A DNA stretch of 64,000 nucleotides from Liolophura sinensis (lineage: Eukaryota; Mollusca; Polyplacophora; Chitonida; Chitonidae), in the NCBI RefSeq assembly GCF_032854445.1, contig NC_088300.1:72640984-72704983 (forward strand). The letters are read 5' to 3'. The translations under genes were made by a program, and so were the position numbers. Numbering within the stretch: position 1 is the first letter of the stretch; each line of letters begins with the position of its first letter. The notes under the pieces are model-generated. The model worked only from the letters and a program-made list of their open reading frames with translations. It did no database searches and was not told the DNA's origin. Shown one piece after another: positions 36,991 through 50,008 of the stretch.

Positions 36991-38615
36991 ATAGCCTGCC
37001 AGTAACGACTTGTGCATACGCTTGCCCAAAATCAAACTACCATGTCCGCAAGTAGTGTATTTAATGTTTTCAAGTGTATATAAGACTTGCAATAAAGATG
37101 TACGGGCTGTAGACCTAAGAACCCGTGTATCTGTATGAAAAACATTACAGGCTTAATGGGCGAAAAGAGTAGACGTGCCGGGGGCATATTTTAAAAGAAA
37201 AATGCTTGTATGGAAACTGTCAAATATTTGGACACACTATAGGCCTATTAAGATTCCAGAAGAAATTCTGTTTTAATCAGAAATCGCTTAGGCCTTCTAA
37301 GCGGTGGATAACACGTGAAAGTTTCATATAGGCTACCGGTAGGCCTACATGCTGCGCAGAGAATCCTTTCATTAGGCATAGGTCTGTAGACCTACCGTGC
37401 AAGACTTGCTGCAGCCAAGACATAGTGATAAAACTGTTCCAAGTCCAATGAGATTATACCTGTATACAGCTATAGCTTCAAACATAGGCCTAATTTAATA
37501 GGCCTATGCTTTACCTCACAGCTGAGGTAGACAACGCAACTAAATACTGCATGTATGGCAGCGTACAGGCCTATAGCGCTAAATGTTCGGATAAATGTTT
37601 GAAAATCTTATGAGATATCTAGCTCTATACAGGCCTACATGCACTCCCGTGACAAGTCCAAATGTCTATCTTCTGAGGAACAGGTTCTTTTTACAGTGTA
37701 GCTAGCCTATACGCCCGCCGCGACAAGGCAAAGTGTCGGGTCGACACCGACAGTCGCGTCTTATCCATTGCTAACACAAAACGTTTGCCGTTTCCATAAA
37801 ACTGTAGACGTGTTTTGTGTACGGCATCTGGGTGTAAATTTGAAGAGGCTTGGCCGTGTATATATTCAGTGCCTTTAACTCTAGCCAGCGGATAACTTCC
37901 GTCTCCAAGAAGAAAAACCTTTGACAAAGAATGTTTCACTCCTAAACCCTTATAAAATTCCGATCAGTTCACTGTATTGAACTGACAATCCCATGAATAA
38001 GCAATCGCTCCCCCCACCCCTCCTTCCTTTTTTTTTTTTAAGGTAAGGCTGGGATCGAATTTGCCGTTCTTTTTAACGAAGCTTGAACCATCTCGTCAAA
38101 GCGAAGATAATCCACCGCTCTCGTGCTTCCGGAGGCAGAGAAGGTCATAGTCTTTATAGATCATACTGGCAGCTGAAGACGGGTTTCTGATTCGCTTCGT
38201 TTTTTCATGTGTTTTTGTTTTAAGTGTAAAATATTTAAAAAGACAAATGGGTAAGGGAGTAAGAGATACTCGTGAAGGAATTTCTCAGGAACGAAGTGAT
38301 GCTCCGAAAACAATTGTACAGGGAGAACTGGAAAATGGATGAGATTCAGACCATCAGCCTAAATGGCGAGGACATGGCGAGCGGTGCAGATTGTCTTGGC
38401 GCTAGTTTCAAACTAAAAATAAAAGAGAATAGGAAGTTCGCAAATTTGCTATCGGATCTGCGATCAAATTTGAATTCATCTGGATGTATACTCGTGTAGC
38501 CATTGGGGCGGGTATTGAAAACTTTTACAGTTTTAGGCGTCTGTAACAGTAGGCTTAGGCCTATAACTATAAGATGATGTGTTGGTGTTATTCATTCATG
38601 AGGCTGAATAATACC

Positions 38616-38989
38616 TGAATATGCTGATATCTACTGTGTTCAATTGAATATGCTGTTATCTACCCTGTTCAAGTGAATATGCTGATATCTGCCCTGTTCA
38701 AGTGAATATGCTGATATCTACTGTGTTCAATTGAATATGCTGTTATCTACCCTTTTCAAGTGAATATGCTGATACCTGCCCTGTTCAAGTGAATATGCTG
38801 TTATCTACCCTGTTCAAGCGAATATGCTGTTATCTACCCTGTTCAAGTGAATATGCTGATATCTGCCCTGTTCAAGTGAATATGCTGATATCTGCCCTGT
38901 TCAAGTGAATATGCTGTTATCTACCCCGTTCAAGTGAATATGCTGTTATCTACCCAGTTCAAGTGAATATGCTGTTATCTACCCTGATT
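38616..38989. repeat. 29-bp minisatellite, 13 units, strictly periodic, in slit intron 3
   Basis: The unit is TGAATATGCTGTTATCTACC followed by CTGTTCAAG. The first TGAATATG starts at 38616 and the thirteenth at 38964, exactly 12 x 29 bp apart, so no indels. Variants are limited: GATATCTGCC versus GTTATCTACC, and CAATTGAATA versus CAAGTGAATA. Confidence 0.95.
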
Positions 38990-39685
38990 GTGGAGATGCA
39001 TGTACATGTTAATACATCAGCATGTACTGTGATGCTCTAAGGTCTTTGCACTTTATACAGCTATGGGCTTCTTTGTCTAGCTGTAACATGATTGGAATTT
39101 TTATGTTACAATAGGGGATTTACAAGGTTAAACTCTTTAGTTGTGAAGGCAAAAATAGTCCTACTGTATCAAGTGACTTGTGAAAAATGTTAGGCAACTT
39201 TTCATGACATTTAATTTACTGATCACCTGTGTTGCCATGTTCTGGAGGCCAAATGACATCCCTTAAGAACTTCTTAAGTTTACAGGTGTTCGACAGTTTT
39301 CTCCATCGTTCATCTGCTCTAAGTAACTTTTTGTAAAACTTCTTGAAGACACCCATGTTATGGTAAATGCGATCAATAATAGTTACCTAACATTTTTGAA
39401 GGTCACATGATACAGTAGAACATTTGCTACCTTTGGCGATAAAAGAGTTTTAACTCGAATTTTCCCAATTGCATTGACAGGTTTAATTACATAACCAGTT
39501 GTGATACCACAGCCACATGCATTGTTACAATTATTTATAAATCGAACTACAGTTAATAATTTATGGGGTTCAATTTATATCAGATATATAGTAAAGATTT
39601 TGGGGAAACATCTTACAGTACATATGTACAAATTATGCAGGTTAATGTATGATATTAAATTGTGTTGTCTGTTTTTGTATTATAG

Positions 39686-39757
39686 GCGGCTGAACAGAAA
39701 TCAGTTGAAGCATATTCCAGATCTGCTTTTTATAAACATGCCAAACCTCTACCGACT
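39686..39757 (+). CDS. slit: slit coding exon 4: third LRR of LRR domain 1
   Basis: 72 bp encoding RLNRNQLKHIPDLLFINM, then PNLYRL with the last Leu split (CT+G). RLNRN, P-x-LLF and LYRL are the same landmarks as in the third repeat of other animal Slits. Acceptor TATTATAG and donor GTAAGTAC keep phase 2. The reading frame through exons 1-4 gives 127 complete residues and two bases of the next codon. Confidence 0.94.
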
Positions 39758-42700
39758 GTAAGTACCCTACAATATACATTTATACATGCTGTTATTATCA
39801 CTGATTTTCATCTGTTATTAGTTTTGTTGAAATGTCTGCCGACTGGTTATGACATATACATGTATCTATACATTTATTTTAAGCACAGCGTTCACAGCCT
39901 CTGTAAGTCTGTATATGGTTTAAGCGTGCATAAAACTGTGACAGGTACCCTCAGCTGTAATCATCTATTAACGAGAATCCTAAAGCTGTGTGGGAGTATC
40001 CAATCGACATGTAAATCTCTGGGTTGATAAGCCAATTCCTCCTGTGTTAAACATAGCACAGATTAGCCAGGATTATTGATGTATGCTTGTACTAACACCA
40101 GTTTCAGCCTATCACCCATATTGCAGCAGACCAGTTTCCGCTTTGTGTCATTTATATGTATACTGTGTTTGCCTCCATTCTTTGGCTATTATCATTTTCT
40201 ATTACAGTTAGAAAGTGAAGCCCTTAAAAAAAATCAAATAAATTTGACGTACCAATAATGTATGATTTCAAATCTTTATTCTGCTTAGGGATTTCTGCCG
40301 CTTGCAAAAATGGTACATTAGTATTTGAAAGTTGGGAAGGAGAATATATTTTCTTCCAAAAAAAGATGATAACATCCAGTATTTGTGTAGTGAAGTCAGT
40401 AAGGGCTCTCTGAGGTATATTTTTGCTGTGTGGGGAGGTAGATGGAGCAGAATTTTCACAAAACACTGTCATGTTGGATCTATACACTGCCTTTGTTGGG
40501 TAGAGAGTTGACCTTGATGTTTTCTGACCATAATATGGCACATATTAAATCCTACCATAATATTTATGACCGTAATACTCTGTAGGGGTGTAAACCAGCT
40601 TGGTATATAATTAATTAGTGCTAATAATGAGGGTGTCAGCCACACTGATTACCATAACAAGCCTTTATAGTGAATGCTAAGTGATCTAGTTATCATTGCA
40701 TCTCACCTTATGTTTATTGTTTGTGTGAATGATAGCAGTTTTATTAAGCTGAGCTGTTAAGAGTGGGCAGCTTAGACGTGTCAACATGTGGACTCCCACC
40801 CGGCAGGTGTTTGGAGAGAAGGTGTCCAGTGCATGACAATACAGGGGGAATAAAAAGTTTGAATATTTGCCTCACTCCGGCAGTCTAGCAATCTGCAACA
40901 TTAATATACTTTTAAGGGAAGAGCGGGATTCGATAGGGGCTGGCAATTAATCAGACGAGTTTGGAATACTTATCAACTAAACAAACGGAATATACGCAGT
41001 AGGGTATTATAGAGTTTCAGATCCTGTCCTTTCTGAACAGCTAGTCAGGTATCGCATACCTTACCTGCATTCAAGCTGTGAATTTATTAAAAGATAACTT
41101 GTCAAACTATGTCTGTGGTCAGTCAGTGACACCTGTGTTCTCACCGATCATACCTGGTCAGAGTAAGAAGCAGTAAATAAACACAGCCAGGTAAAACACA
41201 ATCCCTTCAGGTGAGAAATAATTACTAGGCTTTTCTTCAACATGTCAGGTTATGTCAATATTGTCCACATAAGATGATGTTGAGTGGTTTGGTTCTCATA
41301 CACAGTACAGTCAGCTTTGGCTGTCCTGCTGTGGACCCAGGCTTTATAATAGTGCCTGGTATTTTAAATATTTGTCTTATTTCCACAAGTGGCTTCAGAC
41401 CAATGTAAAAACACACTGCTAGGAATGAAAGATTGTTCTTTGTAGACCATTGATTGATTGTTATCCTCTTGGGAAGTCTCCCAGGACATAAAACGTTTTT
41501 TTTTTCTTGCTGTTACAGTTTTGTTACAGTGAGAGTTGCTTTGGCTGTTCTCTCCTCCACTTCAAGTCTGTCACATTTATAATACACGTAAGCTCCCATG
41601 ACCCAGTAACATGTGTTTTATCATTTCACGGCTTTCACAAAGTCAACAAATGCCACACAGTTTTTGTTAGGAAAAAAGCAGTCAAGTTTATAAGATTTTA
41701 AGATGTTGTTTTGACCAGAAGTTTAGAAAATGATCCTCATTTTGTGCTGGTATGTTTGTTTCGCTCGATGAAAGACAAAAAAAAAAAAAGTTAAGTAAAC
41801 AAACCAAAGGCTTTGTGAACTGAGCATACTGTAGATGTATATGAGTTCGAAAGGACTGGTACATATTTAACATCCTGAGGTTGTATTAGCGATATATTTG
41901 CAGTTACAGTCTTTCAGACCTATTTCATAACATGTTACAACAAGAATATAATGTATTACAAAATACTGCATTCAACTGTGGCCATGTGCTTCTAAATGAC
42001 AGTGGTTATGTACTTGTACATTGATGTGGGATGTAATGATAGTAAGCTCAGCTTTTTCACATAACCCATTTAAGAGAGAGATGAACACTATAAAAGAGAT
42101 TGTAGTAGAGGATTTTCAAAGTATATAATCCTTGACAAAAAATAGTCAAAACTAATTGCTTTGCTAACGGGGATCAGCTATTGCAGCTGACTTTGATGGA
42201 AAAGATTCTCTTTCCGGAAATTTCAGCTGATTTTAATGGGAAAGAATCCATGTCGATATAAAACTGTTTTAAAATGAAGGTAGAGATGGTAGGAAATGGA
42301 CCATTTCAGAAAAATGATCAATTGTGGTTTATAATGTGTACAAAAGTACTGTTTCTCTCAAACAATCTAGTCTTTCACCTTGTCTAGAGTGACGAATCTC
42401 TCCCACCTGTATAAAGTAAGTTACAAGTAACTGAGAAGCCTTGTAACATAAACATATGAAAGGTATTGTTTGTGGTGATACAAGTGTTGTGGGTCAGTGA
42501 TCATTCTTGGATATTAACTTGAAACTTTCCACATGTCCAGCTTTCTTCTGATCTGAAGGAAAGACTTGCTTAGACCTATTCATAATAAAATCAAGACTTA
42601 CAATCTACAAATAGAGCACAGAAACACTCTTCCCTATTCTGTGTTTATTTGATTATCATATTAAAGAAAAATTCACTTTGAAGATGACATTTAGATCATT

Positions 42701-45700
42701 GGCGCTGGAGAAAAGCATTACACCTTGCTACACACACTGCATAGAGCTCACAAAGCGATGTGCAACATTTTTTTTATCATACATTTGTCGTATGATATTT
42801 TGTACGTCACTATTAGCATACCATCGTCTTATTTGTGCGATTATTTTGTACATGTATGACATCTTTGTGAAACTGGCCCTGGTCTCTGTGTTGAAAAAGG
42901 CTGATTTTATGTAGATTGTAAGCTGCTTTGCTCTCATGGTTAAAATATATAATTTTCCAGTCTGGCCTTGACATATGTCGAAATAGGCACCCTGAGAACT
43001 GGTGAGACAGCTGAGAGTTATAGTCAGCAGGAGCAAGTAAGCTGCGAATAGACCAGTTTAAAACAATGATCCAGTCATTATTAAGGTAGCCTATTGACCA
43101 TTGTGTAATAGATCACATTGTCAACATGCATCAGTGGCAGTAGAAAATTGTATTGTTACATTCAAAGATGTGAAAATGAGCAGCGCTAGTGAACTTAATT
43201 GAGCAAGTATTTTTTGCTCTGTGGTGTCCTGGTTGTTTTTTTGTGATGAATACGTCAATGTGACAGCACTGGAAGCAAATAGTGTACGGAGAAACGTGAG
43301 ATTCATGGCGATATTTTCAGAAGACCTTGCTAAAATATCATTTGAAGCTAATGATATTGTTAGTGTTTAAAAGTAATCGGATAGCTGTCTGTACAATGTG
43401 TTTATTGTGGAGCTAAGCAGGTATTGGTGTGATTGTTTCTGCTTGTCACTTAGGGGATGAACCAGTGGTGTAAGCCGGACATCTTAGGTGGTCCTCCACT
43501 CACAGGGGTAAAGCTTACTGGAGGCTCCCTGTGCTAGCTTGTCAATCCTCATATGTCAGTGAGGAGCAATCTAGAAATCACATATCCAATAAAATGGACA
43601 CTGTAGCTGATAGGTATACTGTTGACAGTTCACTCTTTTCACACTGATCTGTAAAATGCCTGGGAGGCACATTTTCTATTTATTTCTCTGGGGATCAAGA
43701 GTTCTATGTCTCTGTAAGCTCTGATGGGTTTCAGTACCTACTAAGTGATAGGTACTATATAGATGTGTTAAATTCTGCACTGACTGTTTTTACACTAAAC
43801 GGACATGCTTTTATAAGCTTGACCAGATCTGTGAAAGAATGCATTTCTGGCTGTGTTGTTATCCCTTAAGATGTGCAGGAAACTGTTTTTCTTGAGATGT
43901 TTACCTAGAATTGTTATTATTACATTTCGTGTGGGTATTTAGGTACACATCATGGTACCATACAGTAATCGTATGTATCCATGTACACGGGTGTGGAAGA
44001 AACCTGTTTTGATGAATTAATTGTGGAGAGCCATGTACATGTAGGGTTCATGTAGCTTGCATGTTGGTAATTAGACATGTGAATTTACTACTGTATGACA
44101 CAATGTATACTACTAAGTCATCATGACTTAACACAAGTACAACACAAATGAAGTTGGGATAATCGCTAATCATAAACCGCAGACTTGGCTTCGGCGTTAA
44201 CAGCTCGTGCCAATATCAGCATAGTTCTTATCAGCTCAATTAGTGGATAGGCTGTATGTGTATCATTTTGACACCTATACAGAAATTCTGCACAATGAAA
44301 ACGGTGCTGCAGGTAAAGTATCTCGTGTCTCTCCTGTTCATTCCTAATGGGCTTTGGTTCAGGTAGATATTTATGTTAACTCCTATGAGCAGTGAACAAT
44401 ACAAGCCTTGTTGTTGTCTGGTCTTATGATAGTTACACCCTATAACATGCCTCTTACATGTCCGTGGCCATGTTTATTTTTCTGTATGATAACTTGAGCC
44501 CCCCCCTACAGCCAAGGCTGAGTAATTTTATTTACATGTACACCTACCAGAACCTGTTTATCCCTGTTTTTCTGGAATCAGCATTTAAGTCAGATTTACT
44601 GATGTGTGATTAAAGATGTTTAAAGTGCTCCCATCCATATACAGATGATGATATTATTTATCTTCAGATATTTATCACAGTGCTGTTTTATAGTCAGATA
44701 ATTGTTGATGCTCATCCCCTAACTGGTTATACTGAAATTTTCAGCTCACTACAGATTGAGCTGAATTAAGGCTTTTATTGTCAGTTACATGTATCTTTTT
44801 ACTAAATTGATAATTGATTTTTACACCTGTGCCCTTTGAACTTTTTCTTTTGCATTCTTGAAATTTTTGGAGTTAATAAATGTAGCACTTTGACTACTAG
44901 TAGTCAAGATGGCAGGAAAGGGAATGTGTATTAATATTTTTGTGATAGTCAGTGCAAGACTTTTATACAAAATTAATGTTTATGAAAATAGATATTCAAA
45001 ACATACATGAATGTGCAAAAGCATTCACAGAAAGTGTGGCAGATACTGCCATCTTTGCCAGGTCCTTGACATCCTCCTGACTTACAGCTGTAGCTGCACT
45101 GCTGAGAAATGGATTTGAACACACAACTATTCAAGGGCTGGTTACCCGCAGCAGTAGGGTAAATTCACCAAGTCACAATCTTGATATATGTTTTCTATGA
45201 AGGCATTTAGAGTTAAATCAGGAGGTAATAGGTCATACTGTTGACATAGGTTCCAAGTTTGTTTTCTGCAGTTTGTCATTAGGCAAACTTTGTTTTTACT
45301 TGTGAATGTACCTGTTTGTGACGGGAAGTTGTGGCTCATGTATCCTACAATGTTTATCGGAGCAAACTTATAGAGGTTGATCTTATCAGAGGGGGGATTG
45401 TCAGGGGACGGTAGCAGTCCATACATGATATATGGAAGCCTGACAGATGACAAAAAGATAAATTTGTTTTCCCCTGAATTTTGTCGGCAAATCCTGATGC
45501 CCAAGCTTACTTACGATTCTGATGTTAATCAGATGGTTGACACTTAGCTGGGCAGTGTTAAGATTTATTACACCTGGATTGTATTTCAGGTGAGAAGAAA
45601 CAAATGCTGTCATTGTTTTGGATGCCACCAGCCCAATGCCGATCAAAATATTCATTTCAAGTGTTTTTCTAACTTTTTTGCTAGATTCAGCTTAGATATA

Positions 45701-48132
45701 TAATTAACAGATGGTTATTAACACATTCTTAAAGTTTCTTTAATAAAGTACCCTGTGGTCCCAATTGTTGTTAAGGATAGATGAAACACTTCGGTTTTAT
45801 TTCTTAATGTGCAGATTATCATGTGTAATAACATGTAACAGTAAAAAAAAAATTTTCAACCTTCTCATTGGGGAGTAAAAATGGTTACAGAAAAATGGTT
45901 GGAAAAAGTACAGTTTTCTTTAGGCCTCCAGCGATCAGTCCGGAAATTAAGTAGCTTGCTGCGGTGATGTCATTGATGATCCCCAACTTAAAAAGAGCTC
46001 TGTGGGGGACAGACCAAATGGGTCTGGCCGAATGAGGGCAGGGATGTGGGCAACAGGCTGAATGGAGGAGGTTGTAAAGGCTCAGAGGGGGGTGAGGAGC
46101 CATGCAGGATCTGTGTACATGTCACCTAGCCCACACTGTAGTGGACACGGTTCACAAGGCTCTGGGCACTTTGAGGGTGTTCACTGAGCTCTAAGCAGGA
46201 TGATGTAATTTCTGAAATTTCCGTTGACCGAAAAATATGCATAATATAAAGGGGTCCATTAACAGGTATAAATATACTCCCAAAAGGAAATTTTTTTAAC
46301 AAAATTCTGAGGCATAATTTTCTTCATTTGACATTGAAACATCATCTTTGTTTTATAGTTCCTTTTCATTTAACCTTTTGAGGTCAATAATTTTTATATA
46401 TTAACATGTAAATTTAATAAATCTGCCTGACCATGTATATTGTATGGGTGACTGTCAGGCTTCCATTTATTTTCATTTCCTCTAACTGTGAAACAGATGT
46501 CAGTATTCATACATGTACATATATTGTTGAGTCAGCAGTATGATGCTCAGCATATACATGTACATTGCTGAATCAGCATTAAAATAACATCCAAATACCT
46601 CTTTAAATGGGTCTCAATTCTTGGTGAAGACTAAATTTCTGCTGAGGACGCATCAAGTGAATATGCAGACAAACCAAGATAATCATGATTATGAAAACTG
46701 GCACCGTTGAGCCTGTATACAAAAGGATCAAGGCTTTCCCAATGTTAGCATCTGATCACTGGAAGTATTGTGTAGTGAACAATTAGTCTTTCATCCAGAA
46801 AGCTTGCCCTCTCAATGTACCTCTAAGGTTCCAAAGGGTTTTGGCAGCTGAATTTTGTAGAAACCCATTGAAGACTTTAAAGACTAAAGAAAACATTTCT
46901 TGAAGGAACGATTTCAAATTTGTATTAATTGGTATACATGTATATGTAAAACTTCTCTGAAGACTAAACCCATGTAAGTTGAGCACTCACAGTCATGATC
47001 TAAGACATTTGGTGCTATCATTTATAGTATATAATATGCAAAAAATACATATGTTTATTCCTTTATAGTTTCTAGGGAGACTAAGAATAGTGATGTTTAT
47101 TAATTTATGGAATATCATATAAGAGTAACTGTATCTTCTGTTTAACCAAAATACTTTTTCTTCAAGTATGTCTATTGAGAATGATCTATTAATTAGATGT
47201 GCATTGTATCATCCCATCGGTATGTGTAAAATTTGGCTGCTTCATGTAAGTATTTGAACTGGTTGCCCCCCAGGGTAATGGCCAGGTCCTACCTGGGTGA
47301 TATACAGGACCTGTAGCTGGGAGGAAGTCTGTCAAATTGTGTGAAGAACTGGCTGGGTTCACACCAGTATGGGCTCACTTGCAAAGGACTTCACACAAGT
47401 ACTCTTTTACCCTTGACACTGGACAGAGATAACGCTAATGAAAACCTTCCGACAACAAAGGCTAAATCCCCCGGGATTATCACCCATTTGATGAATTATT
47501 TCATAGCTGAGTTAGTAGGTATAGTAGCTAGAGGGAACCTGCTAGTCAGTGTGCCCAACACATGTATATGTAGTTGGCTTATCGGCCGGCACATCAGTTC
47601 AACTCTACTAACAGCTTAAATATTCGCATGCACAGAAAAAAAGAAACCACAGACGTTAAAGACTGTCACTACAGGCAGAAATTGCAATTTGATGAGAAAA
47701 GTCTCCGCAAACCTGGTCCATGTGTCATCATGTGGTTTAATGTGTAATTGGATAAATCTTCATAAAATTTGAGAGCAAATTAAGGTGGCAGATAAAACTT
47801 CGCTGGTGTTCTGAAGTTGTGTAACAAGTGGCTTACCTTATAATAGGGCTTTACTTAGAAGTAGAACTACTAGTACATCTACATGTACATGTGACTGTCG
47901 GCATCCCTTTAGTGTGTTAGCTAAAGCATGTTTGTGTCTTTCATCTATATACATCTCCTCTGTTTTACACATGTACATATCTAGTTCATTCACTTGTTTT
48001 TTTGTTTAGAATTCAGTACATCCATTTGTTTTATGTTTGTCTGATCCATGCATTTGTTTCGCATGTATTGTATAGTTGATGGTAATATAATGCAACATGC
48101 TTATTTGTGTGATTCAGCGTAATAGTGACTGA
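39758..48132 (+). other. slit intron 4, first part (open to the window end)
   Basis: It begins at GTAAGTACCC. I looked for a 24-residue exon starting with G after AG and encoding a D-L-S-x-N-type repeat and found none. The sequence is AT-rich with abundant ACATGT palindromes, a short duplicated segment at 42180-42250 (CAGCTGACTTTGATGG and CAGCTGATTTTAATGG), and a pair of Maf-type motifs near 46525-46578. No other gene was recognised on either strand. Confidence 0.6.
46525..46578. promoter_or_regulatory. Two Maf-recognition-like sites
   Basis: TGTTGAGTCAGCA at 46525-46537 and TGCTGAATCAGCA at 46566-46578 each resemble the 13-bp T-MARE TGCTGA(C/G)TCAGCA with one difference. They lie in a short local duplication that also repeats ACATGTACAT. 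Binding is not shown; they could be chance products of the duplication. Confidence 0.25.
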
Positions 48133-48411
48133 GAGGGGCCTCTGTGGCTCAGTTGGTTAGCGTGCTAACGCAGCGTAATGACCCAGGAGCCTCTCACCAA
48201 TACGGCCTCTGTGAGTTCAAGTCCAGGTCATGCTTGCTTCCTCTCCGGCCATATGTGGGGAAAGTCTGGCAGCAACCTGCGGATGGTCGTGGGTTTTCCC
48301 CGGCCTCTGCCCGGTTTCCTCCCACCATAATGCTGGTCGCCGTCGTATAAGTGAAATATTCTTGAGTACGGCGTAAAACACCAATCAAATAAATAAATAA
48401 ATAAAATAAGC
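48133..48411 (+). mobile_element. Full-length SINE family 1, with 9-bp target-site duplication
   Basis: The most complete copy, about 279 bp. The tRNA-like head is GGCCTCTGTGGCTCAGTTGG (A box) with GAGTTCAAGTCC (B box, at about 48212). The body includes CGGATGGTCGTGGG and CCCGGTTTCCTCCCACCATA, and the tail is CGTATAAGTGAAATATTCTT, GAGTACGGCGTAAAACACCA, ATCAAATAAATAAATAAATA. The direct repeat AGTGACTGA flanks it at 48124-48132 and 48412-48420. It lies in the sense orientation of slit inside intron 4. Confidence 0.92.
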
Positions 48412-49986
48412 AGTGACTGATGTCATAAAGATAGAGGAATTTTCCTGCTGCTTTAGAGTTATACGGTGTATTCTTTCATGTGGTACTGGTAGTAATGTGC
48501 CTTTTCTGTGTGTACGGCAACATCCTATACATTATACCCAAATTCCTCAACCTTTTAATATATGAAAGAGCGACTCTCAGTGCAATTTATGAACATTTGT
48601 AATATGCTTTTGGAGACAAAACTACATTGGTTGGATGGACCAGTTTCAGGGCTTCACAGAATCATGCCTTCAGAAATTGCTTGAATAAACACTTTGGAAA
48701 CATGGGAAAAGGTTGAAGAATTGGAGTACATGTACTTCATGTACTATACATCAATCTGGGAGGATATTTAGCTCATGTATGCTCAGTAATCTACTTTCGA
48801 CTGACCTCCTTCATTTTAACCCTCCACCCTACCTATAAAGAGTAAAATGTTTCTTAAAAAAATAAAAAAATACTACAATGATTTCCACAGAGTAAAATTG
48901 GGGAATGCAACACAGATTGTGTCACTCACAAAATTTCAACAATACAGGATTTACAGTATTATAAATCTTTTAATTAAGCTCCTCTTTTAATGTGCACTAT
49001 TAAAAGGATGTCTAGCACGAACACAGTTTGTTTGAAGGCAGGCTGAAATGAGACTGAATACTTTTTTAATGGCAGAATTTGGCCATTTATATCTGTATTC
49101 TACACATACTACAGAACTGTAATTCATGTGTGCTGCACTGTTGCACTGACTTGAACCCCTTCCTGTTATATCAATCAGACTGTTTTAAACTTCATGCTGT
49201 ACTTCTGAAAATGCGTGCAGAAGGGTTTATGAATGGCTGTGAAGATCTAGTCGGGATGGGATGGGAGGAGGGCTGTTTATGTTAGTTTTGGTATAGTATA
49301 TGGTGGCTGTACTGCAGCACTAGCCCATGTGGAGCTGGAAAGGTAATACCACCATTACCACCATTTAACAGTATATTTACAGTTGTCCATGAGCAAATCT
49401 GATATTCAATACATTAAAGCTCTTTAAGTGGTTTTCAACACTTCCATAAAATAGTATTCCAGCCTCCTGTAGTAAAGCTTACCACTTAAATCTTGCATGT
49501 AATTTCTGATGAACTACAAAAGAGCATATGTTTACAGTTCTAATAGCCTCCAAATGTGGGTCTTGTTTGAGTGTTTGGGAATACAGTTACATGTAGCTAA
49601 TATTCTCAGATTGATTGCCTGTGTCTTCTGTTTCTCTGGGGAAAACATAATATAACAAAATGTTTTTTACTACAGAAATCTTCAGCGATTAACTATATTA
49701 ATATCCAGGAAATTGTCAGTTAGGAACATAATAACTGCAATATAAAGCTTGTGATAAAGTAACCTGATTTCCCAGGCAGCAAAAAAATGTTTGCAGTGAA
49801 GATGACAGACTTTTAGGACTGATATTAAAACAGATCAAAGTAATGGACTGAATAGGGCATATAGTGTATCTGGCCAAAGGCACATCCTACACATATGAAA
49901 CTGTAGTACATCATGAACATGTACAATCGTAAAGGAAAGAATCAGGCATATACAGTATCTGCTCACAGTTAAAAATCAATCAAAAA

Positions 49987-50008
49987 AATTGGTTTTTAAA
50001 AACCAATT
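49987..50008. repeat. Perfect 22-bp palindrome
   Basis: The arm AATTGGTTTTT (49987-49997) is followed directly by its reverse complement. Related AATCAATTAAAAA fragments flank it on both sides (49975-50042), so this is probably local slippage of an A-rich repeat. Confidence 0.85.

Larger units (their letters stand above)
36435..39685 (+). other. slit intron 3 (phase 2), 3.25 kb
   Basis: Bounded by GTAAGTTG and TGTATTATAG. It holds a GC- and CpG-rich block (about 36560-36990), a cluster of seven AGGCCT palindromes (37241-37636), a T-run near 38028-38040 and the exact 29-bp minisatellite at 38616-38989. No exon of a known family is visible inside. Confidence 0.88.

Noticed and set aside
40289-40360. 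slit exon 5 starting after CTGCTTAG
   Set aside because: The phase fits (G, then GAT), but the translation (DFCRLQKWY) lacks the LRR asparagine and leucine pattern, and the acceptor has a poor pyrimidine tract.
46045-46120. slit exon 5 starting after GGGCAG near 46045
   Set aside because: It reads DVGNRLNGGG, with no LRR pattern and no matching donor after 72 bp.
48133-48230. Functional tRNA gene
   Set aside because: A- and B-box-like motifs are present, but they are the head of a SINE with a body, AAAT tail and target-site duplication. The A-to-B distance and arms do not fit a normal tRNA.
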